A stretch of DNA of 64,000 nt from Gerris lacustris (GCA_951217055.1 OX578282.1:13331877-13395876), one strand, 5' to 3'; numbered from the stretch's first letter, positions 21,016 through 32,845 are shown. The notes: generated from the sequence alone by a model not told the origin. Translations and numbers: made by a program.

Positions 21016-23895
21016 CTAAAAAATTATAAAAGTGAAAAAAAACATGAAGGCTGATGCGAGTGACTGCACGCTTCCTCCTGATACGCAGCGGCAGTTCCGT
21101 CTGTGACGATTCCCAATCTTCCGTCTGGAGCAGAGTGAAGTTGAACGACTTTCCTTAGAAGCCATCTCAGGTGGTTGAAGATAATTCACCCTCAGGATGG
21201 CAAACGAATCGATTTGTAGGTAGGGAGGACCAGAAGACAATTTAACTTGGGTCCACAAACTCAATAAATATTTCTTCTTCCGGCGTTTCCAAAAGTATAG
21301 CTTCAACTCTGCAGGCGTTGTTGTGGCTTTGTCGATAGTAAGATGTTCGGGTGTCAAAGGATAAAGGCGTTTTGGATTAAATGATTTGAAATTAGAAGGA
21401 TTAGAGGGCATAAAATTCCAATGGACATCCATATTAACTAGAAAACGATTAAATTTGTTTCGATTAGCATCACACTTAAAATAAGATAAAAATATTATAA
21501 TTTGTTTGAGCTTGCCGCCCACCCTGAGGTAACCTGACACGTTTAGAAATGGATGGAGCAACTTAAGCTTATTATCTAAAGACGATTTGATATTCCTTTC
21601 GATTATTTTGATAAAAGGTGTCGATTGATCGATTTCGTGTATATTATGTATATTACTGTTGCTGGGATGGCTTCTCGCATGACCGAGTGTTGGGAGTGGA
21701 TCCAAATAATTGGGATCCGCGCAGATTTCGATTAAGTTAAATGAATTAAAGGACCACATACGTAGTTCCATTCCAGCACGATTAGATAAAGTATTACGAT
21801 TAGGCTTATTTTTTAAATCCAAATTATCTTCTTCTGTAGGGTTAACCTCGGGCAGCATACTATCATAAGAACTTTCGTATTTTATTATCTTGGTAGCCAT
21901 GGGGAAATTATCGTATTTATCATCAGCTGTTCCGTTTTTACAAAATCGGCCTGTCTGCAGATTTAGAGCGTTCGATTCGTTTAAGCTTAGGTGACAAAAA
22001 CTACTAGTATCAGATTTGAGTTCCTCTGATTTCCCAGTGACAATCCAACCTAAAGAAGTTTCTCTGAGGGAGGATAGGCTGTTAAGTAAGCGAATGTGTC
22101 CGTGCCCAAGAATATCATAAAAGATTTCCGCTCCGATTAGCATGTCTATTTTAGAGGGTTGGTGAAACAGAGGATCGGCGAGTTCGATTGACGGCGGAAT
22201 TTCTGCAAACGATACCTTTAGTGGGGATCGAGGAATATTTTGCGTAACATTTTTGATAATATGAAAATCTAAGGTAGCTTGAAAATCGTTTGAGCGGGAA
22301 CATATTTTTGCCTTGAGAGAATGAGTAATATGAGAAACTCTCTGGTCAATTCCGGAAATACTTGACGAAATACGATTTATTTTCGTCCGCAATATTTGAG
22401 CGAATTGTTCACTCATAAAATTGGATTGAGAGCCGGAGTCAAGCAAAGCGCGACCTACAACTCTGTTACCACGATTGTCGACGACTTCGATTAATGCTGT
22501 AGACAGTAATACTACTGAATTCGATTGAGACACATGAGTTAACAACGATTGTTCATGTTCATTAGATCGGTTGTATTTACAGGCATCTGTATTTAAATGT
22601 TCTTGCTTATTGGTAGGAGCGTTTCGATGATAGCATAGCCAAGTACTGTGTCCACCTTGGCAAACCTTACAAGCAGACGCACCACATGCTCGAGATCCGT
22701 GACTTAGCAGGCAATTCTGACATAGGTTTAAACGTTTGACTTCTTTCCGTCTATCATCGACGGGCATTTTTTTAAAATTCTCACATCTAAATATAGGGTG
22801 GCCCTGTTGACAGCAAGGACAAGACGAATTTTGAACTGAATGATAGGTGTAAGTATTGCGATTACGATTAGGGGGGGATCCAGGTTGATGATAATAATAA
22901 GGTTTAGTCGATTTCGATTGATAATGATCATTTTTATTTACGTTAATTTGTTTCGCTTGAGGTGATCGGTTGGCTTCCAGTGATTCCAAAATGTGAACGC
23001 GTTTAGTTAGAAAATTAATTAATTGTTGAAAGCTAGGATAGTCATCAGTCAACAATGAAGCTTCCCATTCACGCAGGGTGCACATGTCGAGTTTAGAACA
23101 TACCATTTGAATAAGTAGTGTATCCCACTGATCTGTAGGCTGTTTCAGCGCTTTAAGGGCGCTTAAATGTTTGGTAACGTGGTCCACTAGGAACCTTATA
23201 GCTGTAGCTGATTGTTTTTCAACGTTTGGCATCTCTAATAGAGCACGAGTGTGTTTCGTTAAAATTAAGCGTTTGTTATCAAATCGTTGAATCAGTAACT
23301 CCCAGGCTACGTCATAATTATCTGAAGTGGTTTCCAAATTTTGGATTAAATCGGCGGCGACTCCCTCAAGAAAAGATCGTAATAAGTGAAATTTTTCTAT
23401 TTTTGAAAGTTTAGCATTTGAATGGATCAGGGAATTGAAAGTATCGCGGAACACCAACCACTTATCATACTCTCCGGTAAACTTCGTAATATTAATAGGC
23501 GGGAGACGAATAGAATTATTAAGAAGATCACTAGCACTAAAATAAAATTGATTTTCTTGTTTAGTGTCGATTATTGTTTGTGTTTTATCACTGATGTCCG
23601 ATTTTAAGAGATTATTTAATTCACCATATAATTTATAGTATAAATCTTCAAATTCTTGTCGAAGATTAACATCTTGTCGATTAACATCTTCTAACGAATC
23701 GTATTGATTCCAATATTCTTGTAAATTGGTGAGGCGTGCACGTAATTGATAAAATTCAACATTAGTACAGGCGTTGATCTCGATATTTTGTATATATTCA
23801 TTAATGCGATTTAATCTTGAATGAAGTATTTCTCTTCTAGAAATACCCATAATAGGTGGAACTTGTTTATTAGTGCTTCTCACTTTAGGAGGCAT
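21016..23895 (-). CDS. BEL/Pao Gag-protease polyprotein fused to an integrase remnant
   Basis: 959 codons from an ATG. Residues about 130-310 form the Gag-like region (LPPINITKFTGEY, WLVFRDTF) found in BEL/Pao polyproteins. Residues 359-421 hold three Cys/His zinc-binding clusters (CPCC..H..C, CQNC..H..C, CKVC..H..C). Residues 483-495, ALLDSGSQSNFMS, are the aspartic protease active site; GAEIFYDIL and GWIVTGK follow as in the family. After about residue 640 the frame jumps past reverse transcriptase and RNase H into integrase pieces: LHPFLNVSGYLRVGGKL (780-796), VHWNF (824-828), YPLTPEHL (845-852). The last 70 or so residues are out of frame with the usual integrase tail. The missing polymerase makes it non-autonomous. 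The frame across the deletion is open, so a Gag-protease could still be made in the cytoplasm to package element RNA. Confidence 0.9.
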   Translation of the reverse strand: MPPKVRSTNKQVPPIMGISRREILHSRLNRINEYIQNIEINACTNVEFYQLRARLTNLQEYWNQYDSLEDVNRQDVNLRQEFEDLYYKLYGELNNLLKSDISDKTQTIIDTKQENQFYFSASDLLNNSIRLPPINITKFTGEYDKWLVFRDTFNSLIHSNAKLSKIEKFHLLRSFLEGVAADLIQNLETTSDNYDVAWELLIQRFDNKRLILTKHTRALLEMPNVEKQSATAIRFLVDHVTKHLSALKALKQPTDQWDTLLIQMVCSKLDMCTLREWEASLLTDDYPSFQQLINFLTKRVHILESLEANRSPQAKQINVNKNDHYQSKSTKPYYYHQPGSPPNRNRNTYTYHSVQNSSCPCCQQGHPIFRCENFKKMPVDDRRKEVKRLNLCQNCLLSHGSRACGASACKVCQGGHSTWLCYHRNAPTNKQEHLNTDACKYNRSNEHEQSLLTHVSQSNSVVLLSTALIEVVDNRGNRVVGRALLDSGSQSNFMSEQFAQILRTKINRISSSISGIDQRVSHITHSLKAKICSRSNDFQATLDFHIIKNVTQNIPRSPLKVSFAEIPPSIELADPLFHQPSKIDMLIGAEIFYDILGHGHIRLLNSLSSLRETSLGWIVTGKSEELKSDTSSFCHLSLNESNALNLQTGRFCKNGTADDKYDNFPMATKIIKYESSYDSMLPEVNPTEEDNLDLKNKPNRNTLSNRAGMELRMWSFNSFNLIEICADPNYLDPLPTLGHARSHPSNSNIHNIHEIDQSTPFIKIIERNIKSSLDNKLKLLHPFLNVSGYLRVGGKLKQIIIFLSYFKCDANRNKFNRFLVNMDVHWNFMPSNPSNFKSFNPKRLYPLTPEHLTIDKATTTPAELKLYFWKRRKKKYLLSLWTQVKLSSGPPYLQIDSFAILRVNYLQPPEMASKESRSTSLCSRRKIGNRHRRNCRCVSGGSVQSLASAFMFFFTFIIF

Positions 23896-24589
23896 TTTAA
23901 GTGCGATGTAATCGAAACAAACTTAAACGAATAAATAAAAACAAAATTAAATATCGAGAGATGTGTTAAAACCAATAAAATAATAAAAGTTGCGTAGTAA
24001 TAAAGAGTGAATTGACATTAATAATTATTACGTTAAGTTAGGTTTATTTTAAATAAAAAACAAGGATCGTTAAATAAATAAAGTTGTATCTGAGACGTTC
24101 AGAAAAAGATTCAATTAAATGTATTATTTTGGATGTTGAAACCATAAGATTAAAAATAATAAAATAAACAAAATCTAAGAAATGATAAGTGACTAAAGGG
24201 GTTAGGGGTTAGGGAATGAATGAAAGGAAATTCTAGGAATGACACCAAGACCAAGATATATGAGTGTGGAGTAGACTCACCGTAGCGGGTAGCTAGAAAC
24301 AGCACTGAGCGGCCGCCGACCTCTAGACTCTTCTCTACCGTGCTAACTTCTATGCTTCCGATTGTCCATGTGACGAATGTTATTATTTGTGGTTCACTTG
24401 TAACTTCCGATTGTAGATTTAACTTAGTAATAAAAATAAAATATAGCAAATAAGGTAATGGCACATAAAACAACGATTAAAAGTTTTTATATCGATTAAA
24501 TAAAAATAATGATTTTATACGATAGTTAACAGATATTAACGATTCACGATTATTATAAGTAGTATCCTTTGGTAGCTCGATTCGTAATC

Positions 24590-24605
24590 CGGTCCAAAGT
24601 GACCA
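24590..24605 (-). other. Primer-binding site candidate of the BEL/Pao element
   Basis: The minus strand reads TGGTCACTTTGGACCGG one base after the 5' LTR, starting with the TGG complementary to a tRNA CCA end. I could not assign the tRNA. Confidence 0.6.
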
Positions 24606-24606
24606 A

Positions 24607-24815
24607 TGTTGAGGGTTCGATAAATAAAACTATTAATGAAACGATTTGTGTAATATAATAAAACATCGAGTAGAACAAAAAATGTATAACAAGCTAGGTT
24701 GAGCGCTTAGAACCGACTGGTCCTAACCAAGGCAGGCAGTAGGGCAATCAGACTAGGAGAGGGCACGACCGACCCCCACTCTCGTAGCGCTCCGAAGACA
24801 CTACAAGTCTTAACA
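24607..24815 (-). repeat. BEL/Pao 5' LTR
   Basis: Identical to 20719-20927. Element transcription would start here on the minus strand. A good splice-donor match (GGTGAGT) lies in the leader at about 24274-24281, but no use can be shown. Confidence 0.95.
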
Positions 24816-24820
24816 GTAAT

Positions 24821-27438
24821 ATTAAAATCAGTTGTCTCGAAACAATTTTATTTTTTTTATAAGTGTTAATTATACAGTATAAAAATAATTATGCATATGT
24901 TTCAAGTTTGCTTATTAAATATGGAATTAACATAACATTAAAATTGAGAGATTCCTTCACTAGGTGCTAATGCAAATTAATATGGGTTATTCTTGCTTTA
25001 ATCAAGACTCAAGTTTGAATATAATTTTAATGGTATTATGAGACAGAAAACTTTTCTTGTTAAGAAGTCTACTACGTCTGAGCAAACTGGTGGATAGATG
25101 ATGACATCATGCTTGAGGCTATGTTCGGGAAACTTAGGACAAGGAGCCGTCTGTTCACCCTTTGGAAGGAGAAGGGCTTCGTTCGACCTTTAGGAATGGA
25201 GATTATTAGAGGCATTGATTTTCCAAAACAAGGTAGGAAATCCTGAGAAGAGGATGCAAGATTGCCACGGGTAAATGCTATACCCCTCGAAAAGCCCTTT
25301 TCCCCTACCTCATTTAGGATTACGTAAATAGGAGTTTCCGAGTTTCTGCCCTTTGGAAGGTAAGCTTCTCTGCCAGGTCAGCTCCGATTCTGTCTTCCCT
25401 TACTATTTTTAAGGGTTTTTTTTCGAACTTTTCTAGATTCTAAATTGGAAACTTTTATTTGCTTTTTTTTACCAATACGTCAATCTATTTAAAACTAAAT
25501 TGTCTGGCACTGTTACTTTCTCTCTCTCTTTTGTATTAGTTTTTCTCTCAATTGTGTTTTTGGTCGTTCAGAAATTTTAACAAAAAAAAAAAACACATAA
25601 TATCAAACACCTACAAATAAAACTTTAAAATGCACATAAATATAAAGAAAATGTCTAAATTGTCTGACGCTGTTACTTTCTCTCTCTCTTTTGTATTTGT
25701 GTTTCTCTCAATTGTGTTTATGGTTGTTCAGAAATTTCGAGAAGAAAACAAAATAAATCCAACACCTATAAAATAAATTAATTATAAAAAAAATAATTTT
25801 AAGAACAAGCTTTTATTCGTATTCTTCTCTGTCAGCAAACCCTTTCATTTGATACCCATAGGGCGTGCTTAAAAAATAACTAGTCCACCATCTTGGGGTG
25901 TCCACCATATTGGATTTAGAATGACGTCACTTAGCCAACAATGCATTGTCATCCAAACTAAACATGTATGCAAAATTTCAATTCAATCGGTTGAGGATAA
26001 CTGCTATAAAATTTGGTTGCAACATTTGACCCAAACATACATACATACATACAAACATTGCAAGTTAAATAAATGCTTGTAAAAATACTCATAAATATAA
26101 TGAAAACGTATTAACTAATATTTAAAATTATTTTACTTTAAAATAATAAGAATTAATGATATGAATTATAAAAATTAATTACTTATAAAATACCATTAAA
26201 ATTATAATTACAATGCAAAGATGATGCAATAAATTGTATTTAAGATAAAAATTGTATACACTTGTAAACTTAAAATTAAATTTTAGTGTTATAGATAAAT
26301 ATCATTGGATATTTTATAATTAATTGAATTTGTATTTCAATGATTCAAAAGATTGAATTAGAGACTTATTTAATCTCAAGGTGAACCTGAGTGAACTGAG
26401 GCGGTATAAAAGGGAAACAATATATTATAATGGTAAATTTGCATTTGAAATTATTCCTCTTTTTTCCGAATGACTTCGGGTTTGATTTGATGTTTTCCTT
26501 TATATATTTTAAGAACTTATATCTTTGAAAATATTCGATAAAGTCAAAAGTTATGTTTTATTTAAAAAAATGTATATATGAAATATCCAATTACTCTCTT
26601 ACGGGGAATGTTAGAATAAAGAGGGTTTTAAGGGTGGGGAAATATACATGGGAAAGTTAAAAATCTCCGAAATGGATGCGCACCCACATAAAATACTTAT
26701 AATTATATATAAATTCTCATAAAAATGTTAATCAGCCATCTGAAAAGAATGTTAAGAAGATTTTACGATACAAAAATCGATATTCATATACATATCGATA
26801 AATTGCAGGCTAGGCATAAATGTATTCATGAAATCAGCATTGATGTTTCGGTCCTAAGCAATGAACTCTAACAATACGACTCACCCTTAGTATATAAAAG
26901 AGATAATATCCCTCCGTCTAATTAACTATTATAATTTAATTAACTATTATAACCGTATAATTTTATATACACAAGTGAGATGTTCCCTTATTCTATAAAG
27001 TACTTTAGGGAAAATATCCCTGAATTTATAACTACCTATAAGACGAATATTATTATTTATATACGGGAAAGTTTATAGTCTTTTGGCTAAATAACTACTT
27101 ATTAAGACTAAGACAAAGGAATTGTACAAATAGTGATTCTGCTTGTCTAAAGGAGTTCTCGTGGTTAACATATTATTTCCTTTGAGCAATAACCGAGATT
27201 AAATTAAATATTTAATTAATTTTATTCGGTTCACGTACATAAGCTGATACTGGTCCAATAGCATCCCGAAACTTTAGCCAATGGTCTAATGGACGATAGA
27301 AATGGCCTGTTAATTAGTGTAGCACATAGCTTATCAAGTACATAATTGATGTTACAACTTTTTATTATCAGGTTAATTTAATTGCTTCCCACATTCTTAA
27401 TACATTTTTCAAAATTCATATGTTTTTACACAAATCAT
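24821..27438. other. No gene; diffuse repeats
   Basis: A roughly 80-bp segment (ctgttactttctctctctct .. ctcaattgtgttt) occurs at 25505 and 25665. The stretch 25860-26060 (gcaaaatttcaattcaatcg, then (cata)n) looks like a common dispersed repeat tail. The 25060-25400 segment is GC-richer but shows no frame I recognise. A fragment of the family A end (aattagtgtagcacatagct) is at 27313. Confidence 0.4.
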
Positions 27439-27834
27439 GGTTGGACTAGCCTATACGGGGCATCATGTATAGAAATGAAAAAACTGGCACATATAATTAA
27501 AGTCTTTTCTATATATTGATAAAAAAAATGCACCAATTATGGATTCTTCTTCATTTCATAAGTTTTCTCTTAATACAATTTCCATCTTCAGTCCTCTATT
27601 TTGAGACACAGCTGTATACAGGTCGATTTTGGGAATCTTGGGCGTATGTATCTGTTGTAGATTACCTGGGCTTCAATGTAGCGTATCTGGTTTTTCAAGA
27701 GAGGATGAAATGAAAAAGAATATATAAATAATGCAATTTATATCAATATACAAGAAACACTTTAATCATGTATGCATTATATTTGTTAGTTTTTGCATTT
27801 CTATACATGATGCCCCATATAGGCTAGTCCAACC
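27439..27834. mobile_element. MITE with about 47-bp terminal inverted repeats
   Basis: Left end 'ggttggactagcctatacgg' and right end 'atataggctagtccaacc' extend inward over 'ggcatcatgtatagaaatg' with few mismatches. 396 bp, non-coding inside. It lies between two fragments of the family A end motif. Confidence 0.75.
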
Positions 27835-28511
27835 CATAATAGTCTATCAATTAGTGTGGCACATAGCTTCCTCTCGTCCTATTTCGTATACTTTAATAAT
27901 TTTATGCTTTTTCAACCTGTCACTAATTGTCCAGGCTTCTTCTGTTATCTCTTCTCATTGACTCATATCGACCAGCCATTTTCTTATTATTAATTCTTCA
28001 GTAAATCCCTCAATATTTTATTTCCTTGATTCGCGTCCTTTAGGGATGACGCAAAAGCTGAAATGATAAAAATTGTGGATCTATATCAAAGTGAGAAATA
28101 CTATTGATCTATGCTGGTCATTAGATTTATTAAAGTTGTGCATCTACAATGAACTAATGTTTGTTTTATACAATATTTAATAATAAGTTTTATTTATTTA
28201 TTTATTTATTTTTTCATTGGTTTTTACAATTATGGGTTTTAAACAATAACCTCGCTCTGAGACTTTACAGTTTAATTTCCACTAAATAAAAACCCATAGA
28301 CTTATTTTTATTTTCTTTTCGAATATTTACTTTTTTAAGTTTTTATTTTACCACAAATTTAATTCTATTAAAAAAAAGGAATAAAAACTTATTGTTCCTT
28401 CAAAAAATTAAATTATTAAATAAAATTCTCATCATTATTTCCATTCATTTTGTACAAATATATTATCATAAATTGAATTTTTTCAATGTGAGCTTAGAAA
28501 TAAAAAAAAAA

Positions 28512-29320
28512 AAAAAAAAAAATACGTGTGGTGTCGCGGGAGACCAGGTAGGAACGAAGTTCCTTACATTTTTCATTAAATATAAATTATAAAATTACAT
28601 TGCTAAGTACGTATACATTGCTAACTACTTATACATGGCGGAGTTAGAAAAGAGACAAAATTAAAAGTAACGAACTGTTTGTACCTAGCAGAGTTAAGGC
28701 AAAATTAAAGGAAAATCATTATTTGTATAATTAAAGCAAGCGTCTTACTATAATATATATTGAATACAAAAAAAAGTTGATCATGATGAGTTTATAGTGG
28801 AAGAGTATGTTTGTTAAAGGAGTTTGGATTGAAATAGGAAATTTGTATTATATTATTGACTGGGTAGGACCTACCCGGCCAATTAATTTAAAGTATTATA
28901 AAATATATATCTTCCCTACTCTACAGCTTCTGCTTGTATCAGGGTGAAATTTTACATGATTATATTTTATTTATTTACAAAACAAAGTGACATTTTTGAC
29001 ATATATATAAAAAATAATCAAAACAAGTCAAGTAACAGGCTTCCTTAATGACACTTTTTCCCGTCTTTTGAAGCTTACGTTTACGCGAGCGTTGCACGTG
29101 AACGCTTGGGCGGATAACGTTTTCCGACGAACTCAGCCTGGGCATTGGTAAAATGAACATGTGTACCAAATTTCATCTAACTCGGTGATCTTTTACTCAA
29201 GTTATCGTCATCTGTAGATTTCGTGACGGATTTTGCGTGACGGTGATTTTGGTCGTTTTTTTCGGATTCACTCCCGCGCTCCAGAACGTGCCATAAGGAA
29301 TTTCGTTCCAATAATAATAG
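28512..29320 (-). repeat. Family F repeat
   Basis: The ends both carry a 'ggaacgaagttcctta' palindrome: left 'taggaacgaagttccttac', right 'ccataaggaatttcgttcc'. Inside are the 'ctgtttgtacctagcagag' block and, to the right, the 'gcgagcgttgcacgtgaacg' and 'gataacttgagtaaaa' (reverse) blocks that families A and B also carry. Other copies: 46874-52600 and 63385-64000. Confidence 0.75.
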
Positions 29321-30173
29321 AATAATAAATTAATTTAATGAACATTAAAGGTGAAATTTTCCAACCACCTAGTGTTTCATTAATCAAAATATTCTTTGGA
29401 CCTAAAAGATATTTAGTTATATAACGTAAAGCTTTTTTCGTCCTTTCTTTCTCTCCGAATTAAAATTATATTAAGTCCTCGGAAAAAAGGAGGGTAGAAG
29501 AACCGAAAGAATTTTTATATTAACTAATTAACTCCTAATTATTTCACGAATGAATTAATTTGTCATTTACAGTACTTTTAATTTTTTTTTTTTTTTAGAG
29601 AAACTTCGTTTGAACTGATGTTATATCATTAGTTGTGAATTTGATGTAATTTTAATAATTATGGTCTAATAATACAATTTTTATTCATTTTAATTCAATG
29701 TAAATCTTTGCTGAAGAATACTTAATTAATTATACAAATAAACAATTAGTATTTCTTTAAGATTAAAAGGTAATTTATAAGTTATTTTTTAATAAGACTT
29801 TGAGGCTTCCAATTAAATAAAAGTTAGACTTTTACTTTATTGTCCTTTCATGATTTAAAATATGTTTTATTAATTTTTATTCCTTATTTAAGAAATGTTG
29901 TTATTATTTAATTGTTGGTAATATTTTATTGTAACAAATAAATAAATTTATGTCTTTAAGTTATTAGTCCAGGAAAATTAGACATTAACTTATTAATAGA
30001 ACGTTTAATTTACGGCATTTATTCATCTTGACTCTAGTCTATCTATTATAGTTTTATCATACTAAATCCTCCCATATTTGGAGGGTGGTCATTGGGAGAA
30101 TAGGGAGTTATTAAAAGTCTATTTTACCCAGTTTTCGTAAATATCTAAAAATCTATTAGGCTTAGCTGTAAAA
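29321..30173. other. AT-rich, no gene recognised
   Basis: No frame or repeat ends that I can support. Confidence 0.4.
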
Positions 30174-30655
30174 CGGGAGCCAGGGTAGCCGAGCGTCTTA
30201 GGGCGCTCGCTCAGCTATCACTAAGTCGAGGCAACTCGAGGTCGTGGGTTCGATCCCGTGCCATGATACTCTGAATTGCATAAATGAATCGCGGACGGTG
30301 CAGGGTGAGGGACACCCTTTAAGGGGACTCTTCCCCCACTCTCTGATGTGGGTCCGATCCGTGTCATGATGATGTGATTTGTATCTATGGTTCGAGGACG
30401 GAGCAGGGCGAAGGCACCCTTTATGGGGACTCTTCCCCCACACTTTGATGCACGCTTATATAGCTTATTAATGACCACACCATACTCGCTTCGGCGGTAC
30501 AATGTACAAATGTATGATGTGTGAAGTAACTGGAACTCTCCACCTCGGGGCGTAAAAAGGGCCTAAGTGATGGCCTAATTGCAAGGTTCGAACAAGTGGT
30601 TCGTCCTACCCGTTCTAGTAGAAAGTGCTAGACTACTAATACTACTAGCTGTAAA
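30174..30655 (+). mobile_element. tRNA-derived SINE with internal duplication
   Basis: Begins 'gggagccagggtagccgag', has the B box GGTTCGATCCC at about 30247, and ends 'cctacccgttctagtag' plus a short 'ctactaatactac' tail. The body segment 'ggacggtgcagggtgaggg .. ggggactcttcccccac' occurs twice in tandem (about 30293-30340 and 30390-30440), unlike the copy at 17490. Confidence 0.82.
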
Positions 30656-31049
30656 AGAAAAGATTCTGGCCGGACATTAGAATTATCCTTGTTATGATTG
30701 CACATTAGCCTTATGTGCTACTTGCCTTATAAGGATGTCATATAAGACCACTTAAATTTTCAGGATACATAAAAAACCTGCTTACATAAAAGTAGCTCAG
30801 GAAAAATTGAGAAATAGACGGGAACTTTCTTATCTTAAGATTGGACCCCTCACACCTGTGTAAAACAATTCTACATTTTCAATCTAAGCCTTCTCTGCCC
30901 ATAATTCTATCCACAATCACTAGCAGACCGACAAGAAATCATGTCAAAGGTCGAATAGAAATAATTTTGGAATCAGCGTGCCAGAGAGAGTCAAGACCTT
31001 TCTTACCTTTAGGCAGAATCCCTTAAAGTCATGACAAATTCCACATGAA

Positions 31050-31100
31050 ATAAAGCATTACGCGTCTAGTACGGAAAGTAGCATTTTGCATGCCAATGTG
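31050..31100 (-). repeat. Half of the Crypton 3'-terminal palindrome
   Basis: 'attacgcgtctagtacggaa' and 'agtagcattttgcatgc' match one half of the dyad at 13200-13330 and 43845-43930. It stands just left of hammerhead array B. Confidence 0.6.
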
Positions 31101-31233
31101 CAAAACAGTATGCAATGCATGAAGTGCATTCATGTCTCATTATAGGAAATGTATGGCGGTATGAAAGCACGCTCGTCTCTGATAAGACCTGAGTCTGATC
31201 ATCTTGATCTGGTATAGGTCCAGAGTTGGGTGG

Positions 31234-31276
31234 GCATCGTCGGGCCCCTGATGAGTCGGACGCGACGAAACGATGC
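31234..31276 (+). ncRNA. Hammerhead ribozyme, array B plus unit 1
   Basis: GCAUCGUC, GGGCCC, CUGAUGA, stem II GUCG-GACG-CGAC, GAAA, CGAUGC. Stem II is fully Watson-Crick and helix III has 7 bp. Complete core. Confidence 0.88.
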
Positions 31277-31331
31277 AGAATGTCGAGCCAACATCATCCC
31301 TTGGTGCCTCTCACTCACACAATTTGTGTAG

Positions 31332-31371
<40 letters not shown>

Positions 31372-31486
31372 ATTTGTGTTAGTGAGAGACACCAAGGGAT
31401 GTGCCACGCAAGCGTGACACATAGGAACTGTTCCAACATTAGACTATACGTCACAAAGCTGTTGGCTCGGCATTACGCCATGTCCT

Positions 31487-31529
31487 GCATCGTTTCGTCG
31501 CGTCCGACTCATCAGGGGCCCGACGATGC
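31487..31529 (-). ncRNA. Hammerhead ribozyme, array B minus unit 1
   Basis: Same sequence as the plus-strand copy at 31234, on the opposite strand. Complete core. Confidence 0.88.
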
Positions 31530-31795
31530 CCACCCAACTCTGGACCTATACTAAATTAAGAAGATCAGATGTAGGGCTTTACCAGAGACGAGCGTGCTCT
31601 CACACCGCCATTCTTGCTTGGCTGGCAAAACAAATCAGCAATGTAATACCGTGTTTTTGCACACTGCAATAAGGTACACAATTTGTGTTAGTGAGAGACA
31701 CCAAGGGATGTGCCACGCAAGCGTGACACATAGGAACTGTTCCAACATTAGACTATACGTCACAAAGCTGTTGGCTCGGCATTACGCCATGTCCT

Positions 31796-31838
31796 GCATC
31801 GTTTCGTCGCGTCCGACTCATCAGGGGCCCGACGATGC
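31796..31838 (-). ncRNA. Hammerhead ribozyme, array B minus unit 2
   Basis: Exactly 309 bp from the previous copy and identical to it. Cleavage at both would free a 309-nt monomer. Confidence 0.88.
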
Positions 31839-32262
31839 CCACCCAACTCTGGACCTATACTAAATTAAGAAGATCAGATGTAGGGCTTTACCAGAGACGA
31901 GCGTGCTCTCACACCGCCATTCTTGCTTGGCTGGCAAAACAAATCAGCAATGTAATACCGTGTTTTTGCACACTGCAATAAGGTACACAATTTGTGTTAG
32001 TGAGAGACACCAAGGGATGTGCCACGCAAGCGTGACACATAGGAACTGTTCCAACATTAGACTATACGTCACAAAGCTGTTGGCTCGGCATTACGCCATG
32101 TCCTGCATCGTTTCGTCGCGTCCGACTCAAAAAACAGTATGCAATGCATGAAGTGCATTCATGTCTCATTATAGGAAATGTATGGCGGTATGAAAGCACG
32201 CTCGTCTCTGATAAGACCTGAGTCTGATCATCTTGATCTGGTATAGGTCCAGAGTTGGGTGG

Positions 32263-32305
32263 GCATCGTCGGGCCCCTGATGAGTCGGACGCGACGAAAC
32301 GATGC
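32263..32305 (+). ncRNA. Hammerhead ribozyme, array B plus unit 2
   Basis: Identical core to 31234. Its downstream flank (aacacggcataatgccgagc) keeps a segment lost from the 31234 copy. Confidence 0.88.
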
Positions 32306-32370
32306 AGAACACGGCATAATGCCGAGCCAACATCATCCCTTGGTGCCTCTCACTCACACAATTTGTGTAG

Positions 32371-32445
<75 letters not shown>

Positions 32446-32845
32446 CTTTGTGTTACGTAGATTGTTATGGAATCAATAAGGATGAACAAAGTTGAAAGAA
32501 GAGCGTAGAGAAAAAGGGTAAAATGGGGTTAGGGTTTTTGCATAGAAAACCTTAAGGGAATTGCAAAAAAGCAAGCTATTTACATGATAATAGGTTAAAG
32601 AAAAGTTGGGATCAAACTAAATTATGTAAGTGCTGCGTGTATCCTGTCACCTACTTCCTTTTACCAGTGACTCCACTAAGTGTGAAAAACAAAAAAGTAA
32701 GAGTATTGCACAGGAATTCTTTTAAACGAATTCCAGTACGTTGTATTCTTGTTAGTAGTCGGTTTGCATTTGTTTAAGCGGAATAGTAATGTTTGTATTT
32801 TATTTGATTTGACTTTTTTTATTACAATTCACTGAATTTAATTTT

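Larger units (their letters stand above)
20719..24815 (-). mobile_element. BEL/Pao LTR retrotransposon, deletion derivative
   Basis: A 4097-bp element bounded by two identical 209-bp LTRs and a 5-bp target duplication gtaat (20714-20718 and 24816-24820). It reads on the minus strand: 5' LTR at 24607-24815, primer-binding site, leader of about 700 nt, one long ORF (21016-23895), polypurine tract, 3' LTR at 20719-20927. Reverse transcriptase and RNase H are absent. LTR identity implies a very recent insertion, presumably with enzymes supplied by a complete relative. Confidence 0.93.
31104..32445. repeat. Hammerhead-bearing array B (retrozyme-like), period 309 bp, units in both orientations
   Basis: Order: one partial plus-strand unit (about 31104-31333), (TA)n at 31334-31367, three minus-strand units starting at 31370, 31678 and 31987 (period 309; the last cut at about 32129), one plus-strand unit (about 32133-32372), (TA)n at 32373-32443. 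The two plus units share the same left sequence (aacagtatgcaatgcatg), 1026 bp apart, so part of the array was duplicated. Intact hammerheads lie at 31234, 31487, 31796 and 32263; the third minus unit breaks inside its ribozyme at 32105-32129. In every case the ribozyme-sense 3' end of the run of units abuts a (TA)n tract. Confidence 0.85.

Noticed and set aside
24150..24473. 107-codon ORF in the BEL/Pao leader
   Set aside because: No domain; it ends within the untranslated leader and has no partner in known BEL/Pao layouts.
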